Below are positions 7,987-18,100 of a stretch of 64,000 bases of DNA, piece after piece (within the stretch, counting starts at the first letter, position 1; every line of letters starts with the position of its first letter). This DNA is from a virus. Position numbers and translations under genes: made by a program. Location: positions 62,001-126,000 of IMG/VR virus record IMGVR_UViG_3300028786_000006; one strand, written 5' to 3'. The notes under the pieces were generated by a model. The model did no database searches. It saw only the letters and a list, made by a program, of their open reading frames with translations, and had not been told where the DNA came from.

Positions 7987-8015
7987 GCGGCGCCGGGCAA
8001 CCGGGCCGCCTTTTT
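7987..8015 (+). terminator. Intrinsic terminator
   Basis: GGCGGC / GCCGCC stem enclosing a GC-rich loop, followed by TTTTT at 8011-8015. Confidence 0.75.
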
Positions 8016-8025
8016 CGTTTGACGT

Positions 8026-8035
8026 CTAAGTACAG
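8026..8035 (+). promoter_or_regulatory. Putative late promoter element before gp14
   Basis: CTAAGTACAG, 21 bases before the gp14 ATG and just after a terminator, so gp14-gp17 appear to start a new transcript. Confidence 0.5.
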
Positions 8036-8056
8036 AAAACTTCAGAGTGCCTGAAC

Positions 8057-8761
8057 ATGGCCGTGAACCAATATTTCAACCATTTCAACCGGCAATCTGA
8101 ACAGAAGCTGGTTGAGGACTTGCTCATTGAAGCGGTCCAGGCCCGTGGGGTCGATGTCAAGTACATCCCCCGTGAGCGCTTCGGCGACGACTACTTCCTC
8201 GGCGAAGCCCCCATCTCGGAGTTCACAGACTACTACACCGTCGAAATGTACGTGGAGTCCGTCCAGAATTTCAACGGCGACGGCGACATGTTCGCCAAGT
8301 TCGGGATCATGTTCCAGGACAAGACCGAGCTGTACGTCATCCACAGCCGGTTTACCGCCGAGCTGTTGGCTGCTGACATCGAGCGGCCGCGTGAAGGTGA
8401 CCTCATCTACCTCCCCTTCTCAAACAGCCTGTTTGAGATCAACAAGGTGAAGTATGACGAGGAGTACTACCAGACCGGGATCAACTTCGGCTTCCGCCTG
8501 GTTTGCAACCTGTTCGAATATTCACACGAGAAGATGGACACCGGTATCCCCGACATCGACGACATCAATCGCATCCACGAACGCAACCCGGTGGATGGTA
8601 ACGAAAGTGAAGTTGAAGTAGTACAGACTGGGTTCTTTGCCCAGGACGGCGCGGCGATGACCAAAGAGGCCGTCGGAAACTTCAAATCGTTCGACCCGAA
8701 AAACCCGTTTGGTGAATACGACCCAGACGCTCGCCACGAAAGGGGTGATGGCTCATGCTAG
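8057..8761 (+). CDS. gp14: Neck protein (gp14)
   Basis: 234 residues. Aligns by eye along its length with T4 gp14: LVEDLLIEAVQARGVDVKYIPRE, MFAKFGIMFQDKTELYV and EGDLIYLPFSNSLFEINKVKYDEEYYQ (each conserved in the family). gp14 builds the neck with gp13 and gp15 at the head-tail junction. Its stop codon overlaps the gp15 start by 7 bases, giving translational coupling across 14-15-16-17. Confidence 0.9.
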   Translation: MAVNQYFNHFNRQSEQKLVEDLLIEAVQARGVDVKYIPRERFGDDYFLGEAPISEFTDYYTVEMYVESVQNFNGDGDMFAKFGIMFQDKTELYVIHSRFTAELLAADIERPREGDLIYLPFSNSLFEINKVKYDEEYYQTGINFGFRLVCNLFEYSHEKMDTGIPDIDDINRIHERNPVDGNESEVEVVQTGFFAQDGAAMTKEAVGNFKSFDPKNPFGEYDPDARHERGDGSC

Positions 8762-9573
8762 CCAATCAGCATTTCTACCATGGGTCCATCCGCCGGTATA
8801 CCGTGCTGATGGGGAGCCTGTTTGACGGCATGACCATCCGGCGTAAGGCCGGGACCAAATCTGAATTGGTGCCTGTCCCGGTCAGTTACTCTTCTGGACA
8901 GGCATACCTGAAGTATACAGGTGAGCGTGACTCCCGGGAGAAGGACATCCCCCGGGTCAGTAAGATCCTACCGGCCCTGGTGTTTTCCCTGACCAGCTTC
9001 TCGTTCGACCCAATGCGCAAGCAAAACTCACGAGAGCGCATCCAGAACACCGTGAACAAAGGTGACGGGTCAGTCACCAGCTACGTCTTCGGGCGTGTAC
9101 CGTACGACTTCGAATATGAGGTCGCGGTGAAGACTAAGAATATGGATGACATGCTGCAAATCGTTGAGCAGATCATCCCATATTTCGACCCTTCGCTGGT
9201 GATCAAGATGGATGACTTGCCGGCCACCGACCTGGATGCTCACCAAGACATCCGGATAGAGATGACCAACGTCCAAATCGACGACATCTACGAAGGTGAC
9301 ATGGAAGACCACCGGATGGTCGAGTGTACTATGAACTTCATCCTCCATGGATTCCTGTACAAGCGGGTACTGTCCGGCGCCTCAATCGAGAAGCTGAACT
9401 ATCGCTATACCACGGATGGGTCTGGAGACCAAACTTCCCTCGAAGATCTGTTCAGCGCCAAGGGTGAAGAGACCCCGGTGGAAACCGCCGCGCGACTTCT
9501 GAGCAACACTCTCGAGGGTGAACTATTTGCCCGTGTCAACGTGAACGCCGGGCTTGCTGAGGATCAGCCATGA
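8755..9573 (+). CDS. gp15: Tail terminator / sheath stabilisation protein (gp15)
   Basis: 272 residues, the same size as T4 gp15. The opening NQHFYHGSIRRYTVLMGSL and the central MLQIVEQIIPYFDPSL segment are family signatures. gp15 hexamers cap the sheath and tube and join the tail to the neck. Overlaps gp14 upstream and gp16 downstream (ATGA). Confidence 0.92.
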   Translation: MLANQHFYHGSIRRYTVLMGSLFDGMTIRRKAGTKSELVPVPVSYSSGQAYLKYTGERDSREKDIPRVSKILPALVFSLTSFSFDPMRKQNSRERIQNTVNKGDGSVTSYVFGRVPYDFEYEVAVKTKNMDDMLQIVEQIIPYFDPSLVIKMDDLPATDLDAHQDIRIEMTNVQIDDIYEGDMEDHRMVECTMNFILHGFLYKRVLSGASIEKLNYRYTTDGSGDQTSLEDLFSAKGEETPVETAARLLSNTLEGELFARVNVNAGLAEDQP

Positions 9574-10187
9574 AAGATGATGACGAAAGCGGCGAACGCC
9601 CGTCGATGAAAGCCACGCTCGGGTTGGTTGTGAACAACGACCCGCGCAGCAAGAACATCCGGGATGTCACCGACGACCTGGACCGCCTGACCCGCTCTCT
9701 CGCGGGTGATGGTATGGACATCAAGAGCTTCGGGCCTGGCCAGGACGATGACGACGAAGAGCCCCTACTGGAAGAGGCTGAGCTGGTAATTCTGGCCAAA
9801 CCGAGTTCGGTGATGGACTACCGAGAGTCTGATGTCAGCGAGGACTACCGGTACAGCCGTCAGATGCTCTATACGCTCCTCCATGAAGGAGGCTTGGCGT
9901 TGGCGTCAGCCTTACGGCTTGCGAAGCAGAGCCAGCACCCGAGGGCATTCGAGATCGTCAACAGCATGACCAATACCATGCGCGATCTCACCAAAGACCT
10001 GATGGTTCTTCAGAAAGCCTTCAACGACGTCACAGCCGGCAAGGAAGAGATGAAGAAGTTGCCGGGCGCGGTAGACGGCCAGGCGGCCTTGCCTGAACAC
10101 GAGAAGAAGATGTCAGGGACGACTGCAGACATCCTGAGGCTCGTGAAAGAAGCCCAAGGGGTGACGAGTGAGCAAAAGACAAACTGA
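9570..10187 (+). CDS. gp16: Terminase small subunit (gp16)
   Basis: 205 residues. Acidic N-terminal segment (GQDDDDEEPLLEEAE) followed by a helical core RYSRQMLYTLLHEGGLALASALRLAKQ and RAFEIVNSMTNTMRDLTKDLM (quoted in pieces), as in T4 gp16, the ring-forming DNA-recognition subunit that stimulates gp17. Gene order 15-16-17 is conserved. Its 3' end overlaps the gp17 start by 20 bases. Confidence 0.88.
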   Translation: MKDDDESGERPSMKATLGLVVNNDPRSKNIRDVTDDLDRLTRSLAGDGMDIKSFGPGQDDDDEEPLLEEAELVILAKPSSVMDYRESDVSEDYRYSRQMLYTLLHEGGLALASALRLAKQSQHPRAFEIVNSMTNTMRDLTKDLMVLQKAFNDVTAGKEEMKKLPGAVDGQAALPEHEKKMSGTTADILRLVKEAQGVTSEQKTN

Positions 10188-11877
10188 ATATGCGCCTTTC
10201 AAGCAGGGGTTCCCGGTAGCCGACGTCAGGCTTCCAATGGACAAGACGTACCGGGATAACCCCCAGATTAAGAAAGCTGATGTTGTCCTAGACCTGAATG
10301 AAGAACAGGTCATGGAACTCATCAAGTGCATGAACGACCCGATTTACTTCTGTCGTAACTATGTGAAGATCAGGACCACGGACGGTAAGATTCAGAACTT
10401 TGAACCTTACCCGTACCAGATCGAACTGATCAAGATGATGGTCGAATGTCGGTTCGTTGCCGCGCTGTTCGGGCGTCAGCAAGGTAAGACCACGACAGTA
10501 GGCGCGGTGATTGCCTGGTTCGGCATCTTCAACGAAAACCAGGACATGGCCATCCTCGCGAACAAGGGTGACCAGGCTCAGGAAATCGTTAGCCGTATCC
10601 AATTGGTGATCGAAAACCTTCCGTTCTTTATGCAGCCAGGTGTGCGCATCTGGAACAAACGATCCATGGAGCTCGGTAATGGCACCCGGATCTTCTCTGC
10701 TGCTACATCGGCCAGCTCCATCCGGGGCCGGTCCGTGTCCTTCCTCTATATCGACGAAGCGGCACACATCGCCAATGACATGGAATTCTATGAGTCCACC
10801 TACCCGGTAATTTCGGCTGGTGAAAACTCACGGGTGGTTATGACCACCACACCGAAGGGTGCGAGGGGGATGTTCTATCACCTCTATACCCAGGGCGAGA
10901 AAAAGCTCAACGATTACGCCACCATCAAATCGATCTGGAGCGACGTACCGGGTCGGGGTGAGAAGTGGAAGGCGACCACGCTGGCCAACATTGGCGGCAT
11001 GGCTCAGTGGCTCCAGGAATTCTGTTGTGAGTTCATCGGTTCCAGCGGCACGCTGATCAACCCTGAAGTTCTTCAGAGATTACAGTTCTCGAACCCCCTG
11101 AAAGAGTCGAAAGACGGTCACACCAAGATCTATTCTGAGGCTCGGGAAAACCGTAAGTACATCGCCATCGCTGACTGCGCCGAAGGCGTCGAGCAGGACA
11201 GTTCAGTACTCACAATCATCGATGTGGAAGAAATCCCATATCAGGTCGTGGCCAAGTACAAGAACAACAAGATCAGCCCGCTGCTGTTTCCATACACGAT
11301 TGTCAGCATGTGTAAGCAGTATGGCGGTTGCCCGGTCCTTGTCGAGTCCAACAATGACGTCGGTGGCCAGGTCACATACATCCTGAAGTACGAACTCGAA
11401 TACGAGGGAACACTGGGGTGCACGACTGACCGCAAGGGCCGTGAACTGAAGATCGGCGGGTACGGCGCCAAGCCTGGGGTCAAGACGACCCGGAAGGTCA
11501 AGAACGTTGGCTGTTCCAACCTCAAGACCCTCGTGGAAATGGACAAGCTGGTCCTTCACGACGAAGACATGCTCCAGGAACTGGGGACATTCATCGAGAA
11601 GAACAACAGCTACGAGGCCGACGACGATTGCCACGACGATTGCGTCATGACCTTGGTCCTGTTTTCGTGGTTGGTGAAACAGACATTCTTCATGGACTAT
11701 TCCAACAGCAACATCGTGACCAACCTGTATGACACCGTGGTGTCGGTAATGGATGAAGAGCTTCTTCCATTCGGGTTCATCGTCGATGCGGCTGAAGACA
11801 ACGAATCGGAATACAGAGAATACATGGGGATCAGGATCCACGAAGGTGGTTCCCTCGATGAATTCTTTCAGAACTGA
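10168..11877 (+). CDS. gp17: Terminase large subunit (gp17)
   Basis: 569 residues; the packaging motor ATPase and nuclease. Walker A is FGRQQGKTTT (residues 101-110), Walker B FLYIDEAAH (192-200) and the coupling motif MTTTPKG (225-231). The C-terminal RNase H-like nuclease begins with YIAIADCAEG, whose Asp336 is the first catalytic acid. Starts at GTG with AGGGG just upstream; T4 gp17 is 610 residues. No intein or frameshift seen. Confidence 0.96.
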   Translation: MSKRQTEYAPFKQGFPVADVRLPMDKTYRDNPQIKKADVVLDLNEEQVMELIKCMNDPIYFCRNYVKIRTTDGKIQNFEPYPYQIELIKMMVECRFVAALFGRQQGKTTTVGAVIAWFGIFNENQDMAILANKGDQAQEIVSRIQLVIENLPFFMQPGVRIWNKRSMELGNGTRIFSAATSASSIRGRSVSFLYIDEAAHIANDMEFYESTYPVISAGENSRVVMTTTPKGARGMFYHLYTQGEKKLNDYATIKSIWSDVPGRGEKWKATTLANIGGMAQWLQEFCCEFIGSSGTLINPEVLQRLQFSNPLKESKDGHTKIYSEARENRKYIAIADCAEGVEQDSSVLTIIDVEEIPYQVVAKYKNNKISPLLFPYTIVSMCKQYGGCPVLVESNNDVGGQVTYILKYELEYEGTLGCTTDRKGRELKIGGYGAKPGVKTTRKVKNVGCSNLKTLVEMDKLVLHDEDMLQELGTFIEKNNSYEADDDCHDDCVMTLVLFSWLVKQTFFMDYSNSNIVTNLYDTVVSVMDEELLPFGFIVDAAEDNESEYREYMGIRIHEGGSLDEFFQN

Positions 11878-11886
11878 AGCCCGCGC

Positions 11887-11896
11887 CTAAGTATCC
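11887..11896 (+). promoter_or_regulatory. Putative late promoter element before gp18
   Basis: CTAAGTATCC, 41 bases before the gp18 ATG; the best match to the shared element. Confidence 0.55.
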
Positions 11897-11937
11897 GACA
11901 CTGCTATCAATCTGCGTGAACAACGAGGACCATCTCA

Positions 11938-14376
11938 ATGGCATTTTCCGTATCACCTTCCGTCGAGTTCACCGAACGCGACGCATCGGTATACGCGGAC
12001 CCACAGGTAGACGTGATCGGCGGTATGCCCGGCGTCTTCCTGTGGGGTCCAGCAAACGTACCGACCCTCATCACCGGCGGCGAACGCAATCTGGTCGACG
12101 TCTTCTACAAGCCGAATGACGAGACCTACCTGAGCTTCTTCGTGTTGGCCGACTACCTGTCGTACAGCTCGAAAGCCCAAGTGATTCGTTGCCTCGGCCC
12201 AGCGGCCCGCAACGCCGTACCGGAAGGCCAAGAACCTGTCAAAGTCGAAAACGACGATGACGCTGAGACCACTCAGCTGCCTGGCTACGACTTCTACGCT
12301 CGCTTCCCGGGCGCCCTGGGCAACGGCCTGTCGGTCGAAATCTGCGGTAAAGATGAATACGCCGCCTGGGAATTCCGTGGTTCGTTCAACTACACCCCAC
12401 AGGTAGGTGAATACCACATCGCTGTGATCGACACCACCGGCGCGTTTACCGGCGAAGGTGCGGCTCAGCAAACCGAAGGCCTGAACCTGAGCGGTAAAGT
12501 CGTTGGTGGCACCTACGAAGCTTTCACCCTGGCGGTGACTGCTGCGGCCCCAATCGCTTCCGGTAAACCTGAGATCATTCAGGTGCAGCTGGCAGGCGCG
12601 ACCACTGGCACCACTGTGACCATCCTCGGTCAAGCTGTTACTGTGAACGTCGGTGAAGATGCTTCGGTTGTAGCCGGTAAGGCTGAAACTCTGCTGAACA
12701 GCCTGCCAGCATTCGCGGGTGTTGTTCGTACTGGTGCAACCCTGGTTGTCACCTACGCCGCGAACACTGACCAGTCGCCTGTGCCTAACGGCGTGGAAAA
12801 CGGCATCACCAAGACGCATAGCGTGATTCAGCAGGGCAACAACACCAGCGTGATCGCCCTGGGTGGTACCAACGTGACCCTGACCGATGGCTTCACCGCC
12901 GCCGAAGTCGTGGCCGCCATCGCTACCGCCCTGACCGCTGACCCGGCTGTCAAGGAAGTTACCGTCCAAGGCACTAACGTCATGGCGAAGCGCTCTCCAG
13001 CTGCTTCTCTCGTGCCGATCGTGGAGTTTAATGCTGGTGGCCTGGTTATCGAGCCGACCATCACGACTCCTGCCAATACCGCCACTCCGGTGACTGTATT
13101 CGGTATTGTCGTGCAACTGGCCGACGGCGACACCCCTGGCCAAGCCGCGACCAAAATCGCGTCTGCTATCACCACATCCCCTGATGTGGCTAGCGCGACC
13201 GCTGCGGGTTCCACTGTCGTGTACCTGCGCAAGACGAAAGGCCGCAAGGTTGCCCTGACCGGTTTCGCCTCTTCGGGTCTGATCGGTACTGTCAACGTCC
13301 GTCAGACTGGTCGCCTGGGCTCGGTGCTCGAGAAATACGAGCTGATGAACGCCACCAAGGGTTCGAAGCACGCGAACGGCACCAGTGCTTACTTCGTGGA
13401 CAGCATCAACCGTAGCTCTCGCTATGTACGTGTTGGTGATGGCAGTGTTCTTCTGAGCACTCGCAGCGTGGCCTTCCTCGGCGGCGTCGATGACAACGTG
13501 AACGTGAACCTGACCAGCGGCTTCAACGAGTTGCTGAACAGCGAACGTCTCTCGGTGGACAACATCATCGCCGGCGCGGTAAGCGTTCAGGAACAGAAGG
13601 TCGCGTTCGACACCGCTGAATCCCGTCGTGACTGCATTGGCTGGGCTTCCCCTCCGATGGAAGCGGTGGTGAACAACCGCCAGAACGAAGTCGCTGCAGT
13701 CGTCGAATGGCGTCTGAACGAGTTCAACCCGAACACCTCCTACGGTGTGATGGACTGCAACTGGGCACTCATCTACGACAAGTACAACGATGTCAACCGC
13801 TGGATTCCTTGCTGCGGTGGCACTGCTGGCCTGTCGGCCCGGACTACCATCCTGGGCGAAGCGTGGTTCAGCCCGGCCGGCTACACCTACGGCCGTTACA
13901 AGAACTACATCCGCCTGGCATGGTCACCTGAGAAAACGCAGCGCGATGAGCTGTTCAAGAATCAGGTTAACCCGGTCATCAACGATCTCGGTAACGGCAT
14001 CGTGTTGTTCGGTGACAAAACTTCGATCACTCGCCCGAGCTCTTTCGACGCCATCAACGTCCGGAAGCTGTTCATCTTCCTCGAGAAGACCATGGCGAAC
14101 ATGGCGAAGTTTTACCTGTTCGGCATCAACGATGCGTTCACCCGCAAACAGTTCCTCGCGGCGGCCAACCCGCTGTTCCGAACTGTCCAGGGTCGCCGGG
14201 GCATCACCGACTTCCGCATCATCTGCGACGAGTCGAACAACCCAGGCGATGCGGTCGACCGGAAAGAGATGAACTGCGCGTTCTACGTGAAGCCAACCCT
14301 CTCCATTCGGAACATCTACCTGAACTTCGTCAGCGTCGGCCAGTCCGTCAGCTTCGAAGAAGTGGAAGGCATCTGA
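11938..14376 (+). CDS. gp18: Tail sheath protein (gp18) with a three-repeat insertion
   Basis: 812 residues against about 660 in T4. The N-terminal 190 residues (SPSVEFTERDASVYADP, VFLWGPANVPTL) and C-terminal 340 residues (YRNNIRLAW-like YKNYIRLAWSPEKTQRDELF, FRIICDESNNPGDAVDR) are the conserved sheath core that contracts during injection. Between them, residues about 224-442 hold three tandem copies of a roughly 60-residue beta domain, starting at about 224, 303 and 382, each with a T-V/L-x-L...A-x-x-I-A/L...P-x-V...V pattern. This extra domain would be exposed on the sheath surface. Uses C-ending codons throughout, like gp23. Confidence 0.93.
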   Translation: MAFSVSPSVEFTERDASVYADPQVDVIGGMPGVFLWGPANVPTLITGGERNLVDVFYKPNDETYLSFFVLADYLSYSSKAQVIRCLGPAARNAVPEGQEPVKVENDDDAETTQLPGYDFYARFPGALGNGLSVEICGKDEYAAWEFRGSFNYTPQVGEYHIAVIDTTGAFTGEGAAQQTEGLNLSGKVVGGTYEAFTLAVTAAAPIASGKPEIIQVQLAGATTGTTVTILGQAVTVNVGEDASVVAGKAETLLNSLPAFAGVVRTGATLVVTYAANTDQSPVPNGVENGITKTHSVIQQGNNTSVIALGGTNVTLTDGFTAAEVVAAIATALTADPAVKEVTVQGTNVMAKRSPAASLVPIVEFNAGGLVIEPTITTPANTATPVTVFGIVVQLADGDTPGQAATKIASAITTSPDVASATAAGSTVVYLRKTKGRKVALTGFASSGLIGTVNVRQTGRLGSVLEKYELMNATKGSKHANGTSAYFVDSINRSSRYVRVGDGSVLLSTRSVAFLGGVDDNVNVNLTSGFNELLNSERLSVDNIIAGAVSVQEQKVAFDTAESRRDCIGWASPPMEAVVNNRQNEVAAVVEWRLNEFNPNTSYGVMDCNWALIYDKYNDVNRWIPCCGGTAGLSARTTILGEAWFSPAGYTYGRYKNYIRLAWSPEKTQRDELFKNQVNPVINDLGNGIVLFGDKTSITRPSSFDAINVRKLFIFLEKTMANMAKFYLFGINDAFTRKQFLAAANPLFRTVQGRRGITDFRIICDESNNPGDAVDRKEMNCAFYVKPTLSIRNIYLNFVSVGQSVSFEEVEGI

Positions 14377-14425
14377 TTAACCGGGCCGGGGAAACTCGGC
14401 CCAACACCCATTCAGGAGAATATCC

Positions 14426-14956
14426 ATGCCTAACATCGCTGATTTCTTGGCGAGTATCTCGTCTGGCGTTCACCGCCAGTACAAGTACCGGGTAACCGTC
14501 AACTTCCCGCCTACCGTCGGGGACAATGACACCACCCGTACTGCGTCGCTCCTGGCCAAGTCTACCTCGGTGCCCCAGAGCATCCTTGGTGAGATCGTCA
14601 TCAACTGGGGTGGTCGTGAGATCCCGTTGCCGGGCGACCGTACCTTCCCTGAGTTTACGCTCAGCTTCATCAACACCAACGACTACGACGTGCGGAACGC
14701 CTGGGAATCCTGGTCTGAAATGATCAACGGTTCCGAGTCCAACACCGCCGGTGTCATCGATCCTGATGACTACATGCGCGACGTCACGCTCGAGATGCTC
14801 GGCCCTACCGACAATGTCATCAAGACCTACGTTCTCCAGAACGCCTGGCCGAAAGAAGTGGGTGCCATCGCCCTCGACATGACGTCTCTTGACAGTTTTT
14901 CAGAATACGATGTAGTGATGCGTTACATCAACCTGGCGTCTAACGTCACTCGTTGA
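14426..14956 (+). CDS. gp19: Tail tube protein (gp19)
   Basis: 176 residues; T4 gp19 is 163. Family signatures include the N-terminal FLASISSGVHRQYKYRVTV, the SVPQSILGEIVINWGGREIPLPGDRTF region and the C-terminal AIALDMTSLDSFSEYDVVMRY (quoted in parts). It polymerises into the inner tube through which DNA passes. A GC-rich hairpin GGGCCG/CGGCCC lies between gp18 and gp19 at 14385-14404, and CAGGAG provides the ribosome site. Confidence 0.93.
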   Translation: MPNIADFLASISSGVHRQYKYRVTVNFPPTVGDNDTTRTASLLAKSTSVPQSILGEIVINWGGREIPLPGDRTFPEFTLSFINTNDYDVRNAWESWSEMINGSESNTAGVIDPDDYMRDVTLEMLGPTDNVIKTYVLQNAWPKEVGAIALDMTSLDSFSEYDVVMRYINLASNVTR

Positions 14957-14978
14957 TCCTTCGGGCGCAAAGCCAACC

Positions 14979-15027
14979 GCCCCTGACGGCTATGGTTGGT
15001 GGAGGAACCCAGGTGGCCATCAGGGGC
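14979..15027 (+). other. Structured intergenic inverted repeat
   Basis: GCCCCTGA at 14979-14986 pairs with TCAGGGGC at 15020-15027, and CCAACC/GGTTGG pairs lie nearby. It is not followed by a T-tract, so it is not a simple terminator; it precedes the true terminator by about 30 bases and could stabilise the abundant gp18-gp19 mRNA. Role is inference. Confidence 0.4.
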
Positions 15028-15053
15028 TACGCTGGGTGAGACCTCGAAGAAAC

Positions 15054-15087
15054 AAAAGGGAGCCAGCGCAAGCTGACTCCCTTTTTC
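15054..15087 (+). terminator. Intrinsic terminator after gp19
   Basis: Stem AAAAGGGAGCCAGC / GCTGACTCCCTTTT with a GCAA loop and one mismatch, followed by more T residues. Confidence 0.85.
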
Positions 15088-15127
15088 TTTGCCTGAATGG
15101 TTCTAGTTGAGCGAAACTAGCTCGCAC

Positions 15128-15137
15128 CTAATTATTC
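15128..15137 (+). promoter_or_regulatory. Putative late promoter element
   Basis: CTAATTATTC, 33 bases before the ATG of the 1606-residue gene and just after a terminator; a weaker match to the shared late element. Confidence 0.4.
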
Positions 15138-15170
15138 ACAGTATGGGTATCCACACCACAGGAATTCAGT

Positions 15171-18100
15171 ATGTCCGATATCGACACAAGTAACGCGCCC
15201 TACTACGATGATTTTGACGCGGACAAGGGATTCTTGCGAGTCCTGTTCCGCCCGAAGTCGGTCCAAGCGCGTGAGCTGACACAGGCTCAAACCATTCTGC
15301 AGGAACAGGTTAACCGCCTGGGCCGGCATCTGTTCACCGAGGGGGCTATGGTCATCCCTGGTGGTATTCGCATCAGCAGCCAGCAGGACTACGTCAAACT
15401 GACGTTTATCTCTGGCTCGGTGTATGACGACATCGTTGACCGCACCGACATGGTCGTGTCCTCTGTCGTAAGCGGCCTGACTGCCAAAGTCAAGAAGGTT
15501 ATCCCAGCCGAAGGCGAAGACCCACCGTCGATCTTCGTGGAGTACACCAACTCCGGCTCGGACAACATGACCAAGAAGTTCTCGGTCGGGGAAAGTCTGA
15601 AGTTCTCTATCACCGTGGACAGCGTCAACCAGAACATCGCGAACGCTCGTTCGGATGCAGTAGGCTTCGGCACCTGGGCTCAGGTAGCGGCCGGCGTTTA
15701 CTTCGTGCGCGGCTTCATGGTTCAGAACGCAGCCCAAGACGTGGTGGTGTCGAAGTACACCCAGGACTCGTCCAATCGTATCGGCTTCAATGTTGTCGAA
15801 AGTATCGTCACCGAAGACGACGACGACAGCCTGCTGTCGAACGCCCAGGGTACTCCCAACTTCAAAGCGCCGGGCGCTCATCGCCTGAAGATCGAACTGA
15901 AGCTGGCGACCGTGTCCACGGATTCGGCTGTCGACGACAATTTCATCGAGCTCGCTCGGGTCGAAGACGGTGAGACCAAGGAGCTGGTGGTTGACACCGA
16001 ATACGCTCAGCTGATGAAAACCCTGGCTCAGCGCACTTACGAAGAGTCTGGTGACTACAGCCTGGGCCAATACGATTTCGTGCTGCGTGAGCACATCAAG
16101 GACTCCACCCATCCGGATGGCGTGTTCTCTGATGACAAGGGCGGCGACGAGTCGAAATTCGTGTTCGGTGTCAAGCCGAGCATCTCGTATGTCAAGGGCT
16201 ACCGGGTTCAGAACATCGCGACTGATTACGTCCCTGTTGAGAAGGCCCGCGACACCAATTTTGTGAACAACGCCGTGAGCTCGGCGATCTACCAGAACTA
16301 CCTGATCATCACCGGCATTCACAGCTTGCCTCCGACCGACATCCGGAAGAAGATCAGCCTGCATGATGCCCCGATCGTAGCCGGCAACACCGCCGGTTCC
16401 ATCATCGGCACCGCCCGCGTTCGCGCCATCCAGTTCGTGGCCGCCGGTTCCATCAAGGTGTTCCTGACCGACATCAAGATGAACAGCGGTAAGACGTTTA
16501 GCCAAGTACAGGGTCTGCGTTATACCGATGCTTCCAGCCTGTTCGGTGCAACTGTTTCCAGTGCTTCCATGTACGGTAGCAACCAGAACACCATGCTGTT
16601 CCCGTTGCCTTACCCGGCGACCAAGTCCCTGAAGCGGGCCGGTGCATCTGACACCACCTACGCGGTGACCCGTCAATACACGGTGACCACCAACGCATCT
16701 GGCGTTGCAACGGTTTCTCTGTCGTCCAACGAAACCTTCTCGACGCCTAACCAGGTCGAGTACCTCCTCTCCGCTACCGGGGCGGCTAACACAGGCGGCG
16801 CAGTAGCTTGGGCCGAGGGTCTGTTTGTACTCAGTGGCAGCCCCGTAGGACGTTCGATCACCATCAACGCCGGTGTGGGTAACGCGAGCAAGACCTTCGT
16901 GGCGAACGTGGTGGTTATCAAGCAACAACCACTGGAGAAGACCAAGACCAAGACCGTCAAGGTCGACGTCGTCACATTCACAGCCGAAACGTTCAAGGCT
17001 CTGACGAAGTGTGATGGGTTCAAACTGAACTCGGTTATCAACGACGCCACCGGCGAAGTAGTGACCAACAGCTACAACTTCTTCAATGGTCAGACTGATA
17101 ACGGTTACCGGGTCTGTGAGTTGCGCAGCAAAAGCGGCGCGGTCACCGGCGTTTTCCAGGTCACCTACGAATACTTCGAACACAGCCTTGGCGACTTCTT
17201 CAGCGTCGACTCGTACTCGAACGTGAATTATCAGGACATCCCGACTTACATCTCGTCTTCTGGGGCAGCTTATGAACTCAGCGATTGCTTGGACTTCCGG
17301 GCTCTCTACGATGCTTCTGGTGAAATCACTTCGGTTACTTTCGCTGGTGACGTTATTCGCCCTAGCGATACTGTGCGTGTTGATGTTGAGTACTATCTTC
17401 CTCGGCGCGATAGTGTATATGTGTCTTCTGATGGCACTTTTGGCGTTGTCAAAGGCGTTCCTGGTGATGAACCAGTATACCCGGAAGTGCCAACGGACTC
17501 GATGAAGATTGCTGAGCTGACTATCTCAGCTTACACCTTCGACCCGCTCAACGTCATCGTCCGCTTGATCGACAACAAGCGCTACACCATGCGCGACATC
17601 GGCAAGCTGGAACGTCGGATCGAAAACCTCGAGTACTACACCACTCTGAGCGCCATCGAATCGAAGGTCAACAAGACCCAGATCATTGACCCGGTAACCG
17701 GTAATGACCGATTCAAAAACGGTTTCGCGACTGACGGTTTCAGCGACTTCCGCCTGTGCGACCTCGACAGCGAAGAGTTCATGTTTGCCCTTGACCTCGA
17801 CGCAACCGTAGGCCAACCGGCATTCAGCCAGTTCCCTGGCGATATGGAATTCGGGTCCGGGGCCAACCATGCGAAGGGCCTGGGCCTTGTGAGCAAGTCT
17901 TACACGCTCAAGAAGACCATCGAACAGCCGTACGCGACCCGCATGATCAACGTTAACCCGTTTGCAGTGTTCACATGGAACGGTTACGTGAGTCTGAACC
18001 CAGCGTCGGACTTCTGGAGGGACGTCTGGTACTTGCCGCCGGTCATGGTCAACCAAACGGTCGACAACCGGGGCGCGGCCGTACAGGGCACAGTGGTCAA

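Noticed and set aside
11953-13371. 472-codon open frame on the minus strand
   Set aside because: Shadow of gp18, caused by GC-rich third positions.
15132-17183. 683-codon open frame on the minus strand
   Set aside because: Antisense shadow of the virion gene; composition (many Val/Arg/His runs) is not protein-like and there is no ribosome site.
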